A stretch of 9,367 bases of DNA, taken from positions 1 through 9,367 of the forward strand of contig DATCIR010000208.1 of NCBI GenBank assembly GCA_036507695.1. Direction: 5' to 3'. This DNA comes from JAKEGK01 sp036507695. Lineage in GTDB: Bacteria; Pseudomonadota; Gammaproteobacteria; SZUA-152. The notes below the pieces were generated by a model. The model was given only the letters and a program-made list of their open reading frames with translations, was not told the DNA's origin and searched no databases. Both the position numbers and the translations under genes were made by a program. Numbering within the stretch: position 1 is the first letter of the stretch; every line of letters begins with the position of its first letter. Shown piece after piece: positions 1 through 6,353 of this stretch.

Positions 1-3000
1 TCGGCCTTAATGCGCTGTACTTCGGCGGCCGCTTTCAAACGTTCAATTTCCCGCTCCGCCTCCCGGCGCGCCTTCTCCGCGATTTCCGCCCGCTTCGCCT
101 CTCCACGCGCGATCCGGGCCGCCTGTTCCACTTCCGCCTGGCGGCGCGCGGCTTCTTCCATGCGTGCCTGTTCAATCTCCCGTTGAAACATTTCCTTCGC
201 TTCGCTAAACGCCATATCGGTTTGAGTTTTGAGCCACTTGACTTCCTCTTCGGCCTGAATACGCGCCTGCACCGATTCCTGCGCCTTTTGCGCTTCCTGC
301 TGCGCACGGGCAATCGCCGCTTCGATCTGCTGCTGTTTCAGCGCCAGTTCCCTGGCCTGATCACGAACCGACGCATTTTCGATCGCGGCACGCGCAACAT
401 CCGCATTCAGCTGCTCCTGTGCCTGGCGGTTCAGGTTTTCCACTTCATTACGCAGCCTGTTGATTTCCTCCTGAGCGGCTTGCTGCGCCGCGTCCGCGGT
501 TCTTACCCGCTTCGCCTCTTCCGCCAGCCGTTTGCTGATCGTAATTATTTCCGCCTGTTTACGGTTGAACTCGGCTTCATCTATTTCCGCCGGCGCATTG
601 TCCGCATCCTGTTTAAGGTGACGCGCCTGCCCGACTTCGGCTTTAAGCCGCGCGATTTCCTGCTCCGCATCGAGCCGGGCTTCTTCCGCCGCCATGGCGC
701 GCAAGGATGCTTCTTCGGCGACCCTCGCGATTTCATCCAGCTCCGCCTGCTTGTTTACCAGCTCCTCCGCGCGTGCGCGCGCAACTTCGTGCTCCATTGC
801 CGAGCGGGAAATATCGGCGGTCAATTGTTGCTGCAGTTTTTGCTGGGTTTGTTCCGCTTCGACTTTCAGTCGCTCGATTTCCGATTCAGCGCGCAGACGC
901 GCAAGTTCCGCAACACGCGCCCGTTCAATCTCCCGCTGCGCTTTCTGTTCGGCATGATCGATTTCAGATTGTTTGGCGGCCAGTTCCCTGGCGCGCCGCT
1001 CTTCCGCCTTGCGTTCCGCCATTTCACGCGCCGCTTCAGCGATACGCAAGGCCTGCTCTTCAATGCGGGCCCGTTCGTCGGCTGCTTCCTGCCGGATGCG
1101 CGAAATTTCCTTTTCAGCCAGGCGGCGCGCCTCTTCCGCGGCACACGCCCGCGCGGCTTCTTCTTCCGCGCGGCGGACCGCTTCTTCTATTTCCATTTGC
1201 TTTTCCGCCAATGCCTGCGCTTTCTTCCGGGCTGCTTCCTGCTCCGCCTCACTACGCGCCTGGTCCGCTGCGATACGAACCTGCTCCGCTGCCTGATTGC
1301 GGGTGATTTCCGCGTCAAGACGCATTTTTTCTATTTCCGCTTCCGCGCGCCGGCGGGCTTTTTCCGCGTCAACCGCCCGCTCTGCTTCCAGCATGGCTTG
1401 ACGCAGCAGTTCTTCCTGCCGGGCTTGCTGAACGGCGAGTTCTTCAGCCTGACGCAGGGCGGTCTTGTGTTCGGTTTCGGTGCTTGCCGCACCGGCGGCG
1501 ATTTTTAACTGTTCATCCAATTGACGGCGAGTTGAGTCGACGCCCGCTTTCAAGCGCTTGAGTTCGGTTTCGGCCTGACGGCGGGCTTTTTCCGCGTCCC
1601 GAACACGTTTCTTTTCTTCCTGGGAACGTTTTTTCGCGGCTTCACGATAGCGTTTGGATTCCTGTTCCGCGAAAATCGTGAATGCTTCACTGGATTTGCG
1701 GGCTTTTTCCCGCGTGCGTTCCAATGCTTCCTGCATTTCAATCTTTAAGCGGGCATTTTCCTCCTGCGCCTCACGGTAGGCATTTTCAGCGTAATGCGCG
1801 CGTTGTGCCTCTGCTTCCGCTTGTCGAATCGCTTCTTCAACCTCGGCTTGTTTGCAGGCTAATTCTTTTTCACGCAAGCGTGCCGCTTCTTTACTGGCAT
1901 TCAATCGTACCGCTTGCGCGGATTGCTTGACCGCGAGTTCCGCTTCTTTGCGGGCCAATTCCGCCGCTTTACGCACTTCCTCAGCTTCTCGGCGCAAGCG
2001 GGCCAGTTCCTTTTCGGCATGGTGGCGGGCTTCGATAGCCGCTTGCGACTTTTGCGCTTCCTGCGATAGGCGCTGTTGAGCGCGGGTGAAAATGGCGTTC
2101 ACCCGGGGGTCGTTCATGAATTCTTCGTCGGTTAGCGATTCATTCTGCGTAGCCGCTATTTGCGCCTCTAAGCCTGAAGCACTCTGCTCTTCCAACGCTT
2201 CCAGTTCATCAAATTCAGCAAAGACATCAAACTGATCCGCCGAGTCGCCATCCTGCTGGCAGGGTTTGTTAAAACAAACAACGTTATCAACGGTAGGGAT
2301 GTTATCGTGATCAATAATGTTACCATTGCCGCGCGGTACTTCAGCCGGCAAGCTAAGCAGCCCCCGTTCCAGAACCACGGCGTCCAGGCCTTGCTGGCAC
2401 AGCAGAAAAGCGGCTGCGGATGCACGGCCGCCATTGTTGCTGACGATGACGTATTGTTTGTGGCTGTCAAAAGAATCAATTTTTCCCCGCAGCTCCGCCA
2501 GTGGAGAATTCTCGCTGTTCCTGATTCCATCGCCGGCATATTCTTCATTGAAACGCACATCCAGGAAAACACTTTTTGGATTTTTCACAACGTCCCTGTA
2601 GCTGACAATCTGCACCAGTGGTTCAGCCAGCAGCCGGGTAAAATCGGAGCGTGTTAGACGCATTAGCAGGCCGCTCTCTGTCATCGTTACCGTTGCGCCG
2701 CGCGCGTCATGCATAATCAGCGCTTCTTCACCGAAACCCGCGCCAACCGAAAGGATGGCGACTTCGATTTCGGGTGAAGCCGGAGTCGGTTTCCGGGTTA
2801 CGCGGCATTTGCCGCGTTTTACGATGTAGTAATAACCGTCATCGTCGCCCTGCCTGACAATCACATGACCGGCTTTAAAGGGTATTTCCTCCAGGCGCAT
2901 CATCAGCGCCTGAATATTCTGGGCGCGCAATTTCAGGAAGGCCTTGGACTGTAAAAACATGGTCATCCAGTCATTGTCATCTTCCTCCAATTCCGCGATT

Positions 3001-3374
3001 TCATAACCGGAATTGTCGTGCCAGTGCAGCACTTGATCGAGCGTTTCTGAATCGATGATTAACAGACTGACGGTTGTTTTGGCCGTCGCACTGGCCTGAC
3101 GGGGTTGTTCGGGAACCAGTGCGTTACGGGCCTGGTTGGTTTCCGCGGTAATAATCCGCTGGGTGCCGCTGCGAAAGGTTAAAGTGACCTGACCCGACAT
3201 CAGGTAAATGGTGCGGTTATCGCGGTCACCAATCTGAAACAGTTTCGAGCCGGCGTCATGCTGCTCAACCCGGCAATTGCGCGCAATTTTATTAAAACGT
3301 TCCGCGTCGAGATCTCCCAACGGCGCAAAGTTTTTCAAAAATTTATCATCCAGTATTTGCTTCGCTGCGGTCAT
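1..3374 (-). CDS. Giant coiled-coil protein with two cNMP-binding-type domains and a rhodanese-like domain (partial, runs off left edge)
   Basis: One open frame runs from ATG at 3374 to the window edge without a stop: 1,124 complete codons, C-terminus missing. The start is supported by GGGGA six bases upstream (3381-3385) and by domain 1 beginning directly after it. Residues ~15-120 form a CNBD-like beta-roll, but its phosphate-binding cassette is degenerate (LVPEQPRQASA instead of FGE..L..R.A). Residues ~140-255 form a second CNBD with a good cassette: GFGEEALI (213-220), then DARGATV with Arg225. Residues ~255-345 are rhodanese-like (VFLDVRF 269-275, YVIVSNNGGRASAAAFLL 308-325), with Ser312 where the catalytic Cys is expected. 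An acidic linker (~377-398) leads into an Ala/Glu/Arg/Gln-rich coiled coil from ~430 onward, lacking Pro and Gly over long stretches. No signal peptide or membrane segment is visible, so it is probably cytoplasmic. Function unknown; a cNMP-responsive scaffold or filament is inference. Domain calls are confident, the role is not. Confidence 0.9.
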   Translation of the reverse strand, partial: MTAAKQILDDKFLKNFAPLGDLDAERFNKIARNCRVEQHDAGSKLFQIGDRDNRTIYLMSGQVTLTFRSGTQRIITAETNQARNALVPEQPRQASATAKTTVSLLIIDSETLDQVLHWHDNSGYEIAELEEDDNDWMTMFLQSKAFLKLRAQNIQALMMRLEEIPFKAGHVIVRQGDDDGYYYIVKRGKCRVTRKPTPASPEIEVAILSVGAGFGEEALIMHDARGATVTMTESGLLMRLTRSDFTRLLAEPLVQIVSYRDVVKNPKSVFLDVRFNEEYAGDGIRNSENSPLAELRGKIDSFDSHKQYVIVSNNGGRASAAAFLLCQQGLDAVVLERGLLSLPAEVPRGNGNIIDHDNIPTVDNVVCFNKPCQQDGDSADQFDVFAEFDELEALEEQSASGLEAQIAATQNESLTDEEFMNDPRVNAIFTRAQQRLSQEAQKSQAAIEARHHAEKELARLRREAEEVRKAAELARKEAELAVKQSAQAVRLNASKEAARLREKELACKQAEVEEAIRQAEAEAQRAHYAENAYREAQEENARLKIEMQEALERTREKARKSSEAFTIFAEQESKRYREAAKKRSQEEKKRVRDAEKARRQAETELKRLKAGVDSTRRQLDEQLKIAAGAASTETEHKTALRQAEELAVQQARQEELLRQAMLEAERAVDAEKARRRAEAEIEKMRLDAEITRNQAAEQVRIAADQARSEAEQEAARKKAQALAEKQMEIEEAVRRAEEEAARACAAEEARRLAEKEISRIRQEAADERARIEEQALRIAEAAREMAERKAEERRARELAAKQSEIDHAEQKAQREIERARVAELARLRAESEIERLKVEAEQTQQKLQQQLTADISRSAMEHEVARARAEELVNKQAELDEIARVAEEASLRAMAAEEARLDAEQEIARLKAEVGQARHLKQDADNAPAEIDEAEFNRKQAEIITISKRLAEEAKRVRTADAAQQAAQEEINRLRNEVENLNRQAQEQLNADVARAAIENASVRDQARELALKQQQIEAAIARAQQEAQKAQESVQARIQAEEEVKWLKTQTDMAFSEAKEMFQREIEQARMEEAARRQAEVEQAARIARGEAKRAEIAEKARREAEREIERLKAAAEVQRIKA

Positions 3375-3407
3375 TTTTATTCCCCAGAAACTTCTCCAAG
3401 TGTCCTG

Positions 3408-3483
3408 ACAGTATTTACCCTGGTCTATTGCATCCGACTTTGTTAACGGGCGAATTACGGCAATTCTTGACCAGGGATACTGT
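3408..3483 (-). promoter_or_regulatory. Leader stem-loop upstream of the coiled-coil gene
   Basis: Two arms pair over 15 bases. ACAGTAT plus CCCTGGTC (3408-3414 and 3418-3425) are the reverse complement of GACCAGGGATACTGT (3469-3483), with a 3-base TTA bulge in one arm. The 43-base loop holds smaller inverted repeats, for example GAATT/AATTC at 3452-3466 and ATTGC/GCAAT at 3427-3431 and 3460-3464. If transcription starts near 3486, the structure begins at about +4 and ends some 33 bases before the ATG. No T run follows the stem, so it is not an ordinary terminator. A regulatory or stabilising 5' leader, or a DNA-level operator, are both possible. Confidence 0.5.
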
Positions 3484-3492
3484 ATTCTGTGA

Positions 3493-3498
3493 AGTCTA
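3493..3498 (-). promoter_or_regulatory. Candidate -10 element of the coiled-coil gene promoter
   Basis: On the minus strand this reads TAGACT, four of six matches to TATAAT, with a predicted start at about 3486 (an A). No good -35 hexamer lies upstream. Instead the CRP-type palindrome covers that region, as expected for an activator-dependent class II promoter. The hexamer alone is weak; it is called because its position fits the palindrome exactly. Confidence 0.35.
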
Positions 3499-3519
3499 GT
3501 GGCTTGTATTTACGGGAGT

Positions 3520-3535
3520 TGTGAAGGTATTCACA
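3520..3535 (-). promoter_or_regulatory. CRP/Vfr-type binding site, perfect TGTGA-N6-TCACA
   Basis: The sequence TGTGAAGGTATTCACA is an exact match to the two conserved half-sites of the CRP (Vfr) operator, TGTGA and TCACA, at the correct six-base spacing. The symmetry extends one more base inward (TGTGAA/TTCACA). It lies 146 bases upstream of the coiled-coil gene's ATG. Its centre (3527.5) is 41.5 bases upstream of a start site predicted from the candidate -10 hexamer, which is class II activator geometry. The match is seen directly; regulation by a CRP-family protein is inferred from the consensus. Confidence 0.65.
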
Positions 3536-3712
3536 TTAGCTGGCAGCCGGTGACCTACTGCGTCATGAAACGGGCAATTCATGTCAATAGATCGCCCTTG
3601 CGAATGCATTAAAGATTCTTAACTTGACTTATAAACTTCTGTATTTAAAAGTGGAAAAAAAGAAAAACAACGGGGACAGCGGACGCCTTGAGAGGAAACT
3701 ATGAAACTGTGA

Positions 3713-4441
3713 CTAACCCTTCACTTTCAACGTGATCGGCTCGATGTTTCCTTCGCGCAGCCGGTTGCGGATTTTATGCATCTCGCGTTCGCTGGCGAGC
3801 GGGCCGATCCGCACCCGATGCCAGACTTCGGAGTGATTCAAGGTAACCTTTTCGATATTGGCCTGAATGCCCATCAGCGCGAGATTCGCCTTTAAACGAT
3901 CGGCTTCCTGGAAATCCTTGAAGGAACCCGCCTGCAGCAAATAATTGATCGATGTCGCCAATTCCGCCGGGTTGCTGGTTAATGAAGGTGATGGTTTGGG
4001 TTGAGCCGGTTCCGATTTTGCCTCGTCCACGGTTTTTTCCACACCAACACCTTTGACCGCGTCAACACCTTTAGCAATATCCACGCTCAGGCTGGGCAAC
4101 AATTTATAAAAATCAAAGCGTGACTTGTTCTCGTCCGCGGCCTGGGTTTGCGGTTGAGTTTGTGACTGAGCTTGTGGTTGTGGCTGCGCTTGTTCTTGAT
4201 ATGGTGCTTGATGTTGTTCTTGAATTTGTACTTGAGAGTGAAGTTGAGCGCCCTTGCTCACGTCCCTTGTGGCAGCGGCGTCGACCGTCTGCGCGATGGT
4301 CTTGGCGCGTTCATACTGATCCAGATAATAAATCAAGCCCGCGAATCCACTGATCGCGGCAATAGCAAACAACCAGAACCAAAACGGTAAGGGCCGTGTG
4401 CCGGTGCTAAATACTGCAGTGTGTTTGTAGTCGCGAGACAT
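3713..4441 (-). CDS. SPOR-domain membrane protein (FtsN-like), downstream of argS
   Basis: This 242-residue protein has the layout of a bitopic cell-division or envelope protein. It has a short cytoplasmic N-terminus with basic residues, one membrane segment at ~18-40 (PLPFWFWLFAIAAISGF...), a Gln/Pro-rich linker at ~68-101, the motif FDFYKLLPSLSV at 109-120 that is common in argS-linked SPOR proteins, a Lys/Pro-rich linker, and a C-terminal SPOR domain at ~162-242 (YLLQAGSFKDFQEADRLKANLALMG... VRIGPLASERE). SPOR domains bind peptidoglycan glycan strands lacking stem peptides, so a periplasmic, septum-associated role is expected. It starts 15 nt after argS, with AAAGGGA upstream of its ATG, and is probably co-transcribed with it. 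It is FtsN-like in design, but I do not claim it is FtsN itself. Confidence 0.9.
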   Translation of the reverse strand: MSRDYKHTAVFSTGTRPLPFWFWLFAIAAISGFAGLIYYLDQYERAKTIAQTVDAAATRDVSKGAQLHSQVQIQEQHQAPYQEQAQPQPQAQSQTQPQTQAADENKSRFDFYKLLPSLSVDIAKGVDAVKGVGVEKTVDEAKSEPAQPKPSPSLTSNPAELATSINYLLQAGSFKDFQEADRLKANLALMGIQANIEKVTLNHSEVWHRVRIGPLASEREMHKIRNRLREGNIEPITLKVKG

Positions 4442-4456
4442 GGATGGTCATTCCCT

Positions 4457-6223
4457 TTACATGGATTCCGGCGCGGATACCCCAAGTATAGTCAAACCAT
4501 TGCGAATAACCTGCCGGACCGCCAGTATCAGGCTCAAGCGCGCGTCGCGCAATGCGGCGTTTTCCACGATAAATTGATGCGCATTATAATAGGTGTGGAA
4601 ATCATTGGCCAAATCACGCAGGTAATGCGCGATCTGGTGGGGCTCATGATGGCGCGCGCCCGACTCGACGATTTCCGGATATTTTGACAGGCTGGTTATC
4701 AGCGCCAGCTCATGCGGTTCAGTCAGCAAGGCCAGGTTTCCCAGGCCCTGCCGCTGATCATAGGTGATGGATTTTTCGTTCAATTGCCGCAACACGCTGC
4801 ATACGCGCGCATGCGCGTATTGAATGTAATAAACCGGATTGTCGCTGCTCTCCGACTTGGCGAGTTCCAGGTCAAAATCCATATGTTGCTCGCACTTGCG
4901 CATCACATAAAAGAACCGCGCCGCATCCTTGCCTACGTCCTCGCGCAGTTGCCGCAGGGTAACAAATTGTCCGGAGCGGGTGGACATTTGCGCGCGCTCC
5001 GTGCCGCGGTACAAGATCGCAAACTGCACCAGCAAAACCTCCAGCATGGCAGGATCAAAATTCAAGGCCTGCAAGGCGGCTTTCACCCGTGCTACATATC
5101 CGTGGTGATCCGCGCCCCAGATATCGATAATCTGGTCATAACCGCGGCGGATTTTATTCAGGTGATAGGCAATATCCGCGGCGAAATAAGTCGGGATCCC
5201 ATTTTCGCGCATTAACACCCGGTCTTTTTCGTCGCCAAACTTGGAGGATTCAAACCACAGGTTGCCGCCTTTGTCATAGGTATGGCCGGCTTTGCGCAGC
5301 GACGTCACCGCATCGAGCACCGCGCCGGTCTTTGTCAGCGAACGTTCCGAAAACCACTCATCGTACTCTACGTCAAACTCTTTCAGGTCACGCTTGATGT
5401 CGTCAAGGATCGCGTCCAGCGCGGTATCGAGCATGACGCGGAATCCGGAATTGCCGAGTATTTCCTGCGCGCGGTCAATCACACCGTCGATATGGGCTTC
5501 CTTGTCACCCAGGCCATCCGGTGTGGCATCCGGCGGCAGCCCGTTGAAAATCATCGTGGGCGCGCAACGGAATTTTTCACTGTGGTCACGGTGCACGGTG
5601 GCGGCGATATCAAACACGTAATCGCCTTTATAACCGTTGGAGGGAAAATTAACGGCTTCGCCACACAGTTCGAGGTAACGCAACCAGACGCTGGCGGCAA
5701 GAATATTCATTTGCCGTCCGGCATCGTTAACATAATATTCACGGTGTACCGAGAACCCCGCGGCCGCCAGCAGGTTTGACAACGCCGCGCCATAGGCGGC
5801 CCCGCGGCCGTGGCCGACATGCAAAGGTCCGGTGGGATTCGCCGACACAAATTCGACCATCACCCGGCGGTTTTTTCCCAGATCGGAACGGCCAAATTCC
5901 GCGCCTTCACTATGTATGTTCTTTACTACCGCGTAGCCGGCGCTTGGGATCAGAAAAAAATTGATAAATCCGGGGCCGGCGATTTCTGTTCTTGCAACGT
6001 TGTTGTCTTGCGGTAATGCGGCCACGATGCGGGCGGCCAGATCCCTGGGATTGCACTTGGCGGTTTTAGCCAGCGCCAGCGCGACATTGGTAGCATAATC
6101 ACCGTGGCTGGCGTCACGGGTGCGATCGATCTGCACATCGAATTCAATATCTTTGGGCAGTTGATCATTGCGCTTGAGTTGTTCAAGCGCCTGGGTAATC
6201 AGCTTTTGTAATTGATGTTTCAT
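4457..6223 (-). CDS. argS: Arginyl-tRNA synthetase
   Basis: This 588-residue class I aminoacyl-tRNA synthetase charges tRNA-Arg with arginine using ATP in the cytoplasm. The N-terminal tRNA D-loop-recognition (Arg_tRNA_synt_N) domain spans ~1-90. The catalytic Rossmann core starts with [19 protein letters not shown] (123-141), in which HVGH (135-138) is the HIGH signature. [13 protein letters not shown] (411-423) occupies the KMSKS position in the lysine-poor form usual for many bacterial ArgRS. GADHHGY (370-376) is another conserved core motif. The C-terminal all-helical anticodon-binding (DALR) domain spans ~460-588 and ends in GVSAPESM. The length is close to the usual ~580 residues and no lesion is visible. 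It sits 130 nt after priA and 15 nt before the SPOR gene. No clear Shine-Dalgarno sequence precedes the ATG. Confidence 0.98.
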   Translation of the reverse strand: MKHQLQKLITQALEQLKRNDQLPKDIEFDVQIDRTRDASHGDYATNVALALAKTAKCNPRDLAARIVAALPQDNNVARTEIAGPGFINFFLIPSAGYAVVKNIHSEGAEFGRSDLGKNRRVMVEFVSANPTGPLHVGHGRGAAYGAALSNLLAAAGFSVHREYYVNDAGRQMNILAASVWLRYLELCGEAVNFPSNGYKGDYVFDIAATVHRDHSEKFRCAPTMIFNGLPPDATPDGLGDKEAHIDGVIDRAQEILGNSGFRVMLDTALDAILDDIKRDLKEFDVEYDEWFSERSLTKTGAVLDAVTSLRKAGHTYDKGGNLWFESSKFGDEKDRVLMRENGIPTYFAADIAYHLNKIRRGYDQIIDIWGADHHGYVARVKAALQALNFDPAMLEVLLVQFAILYRGTERAQMSTRSGQFVTLRQLREDVGKDAARFFYVMRKCEQHMDFDLELAKSESSDNPVYYIQYAHARVCSVLRQLNEKSITYDQRQGLGNLALLTEPHELALITSLSKYPEIVESGARHHEPHQIAHYLRDLANDFHTYYNAHQFIVENAALRDARLSLILAVRQVIRNGLTILGVSAPESM

Positions 6224-6271
6224 TGCTAGGGAAATTGGAAAAAGTGGGTATCAGGCCAATAAAACCCGCAC

Positions 6272-6277
6272 ATTATA
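6272..6277 (-). promoter_or_regulatory. Candidate -10 element of the argS-SPOR promoter
   Basis: On the minus strand this is a perfect TATAAT, 43 bases upstream of the argS ATG, giving a predicted start near 6265. At 17-base spacing the -35 position reads AAGCAA, a poor match, so the promoter would rest mainly on the -10 hexamer and the A/T-rich spacer. It lies in the 130-base gap after priA. Together with the lack of a tight priA-argS junction, this suggests argS and the SPOR gene have their own transcription start. Confidence 0.5.
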
Positions 6278-6353
6278 CAAACTATTTTTGGGATTTGCTT
6301 GGATTTGTTGGCGGTAATAACACCCGTTGGTACGGCTTAAAAGATGTCCCCGG

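Larger units (their letters stand above)
3375..3712. other. Intergenic regulatory region between the SPOR gene and the coiled-coil gene
   Basis: This 338-base stretch has no convincing gene. It separates the end of the SPOR gene from the start of the giant coiled-coil gene. It contains a CRP-type palindrome, a candidate -10 element, a leader stem-loop and a ribosome binding site, all oriented for the coiled-coil gene. The part nearest the SPOR stop has a purine tract (3652-3669 on the + strand, so T-rich on the transcribed strand) which may help termination, but I find no good stem in front of it. The 62-codon open frame at 3258-3446 on the + strand overlaps the coiled-coil gene start and looks spurious. 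Confidence 0.7.

Noticed and set aside
183..1508. 441-codon open frame on the + strand, rich in Phe, Leu and Arg
   Set aside because: It is the antisense of the coiled-coil region. Long opposite frames arise from GCG/GAA/CGC-rich codons; the protein is low in complexity, has no recognisable domain, and the minus frame gives clear CNBD, rhodanese and heptad structure.
2168..2572. 134-codon minus-strand frame beginning MFSWMCVSM
   Set aside because: It overlaps the rhodanese-linker part of the coiled-coil gene in another frame and resembles no protein family.
3582..3587. Perfect TTGACA on the minus strand as a -35 element
   Set aside because: At 16-18 base spacing the -10 position reads GACGCA or similar, with no resemblance to TATAAT.
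3652..3712. Intrinsic terminator for the SPOR gene
   Set aside because: The transcribed strand has a T-rich tract (GTTGTTTTTCTTTTTTT), but the bases before it (GGCGTCCGCTGTCCCC) do not fold into a stable stem.
4712..5779. Two + strand frames of about 165 codons each (4712-5215 and 5282-5779)
   Set aside because: Both are antisense to the catalytic and tRNA-binding parts of argS, whose motifs are intact on the minus strand.
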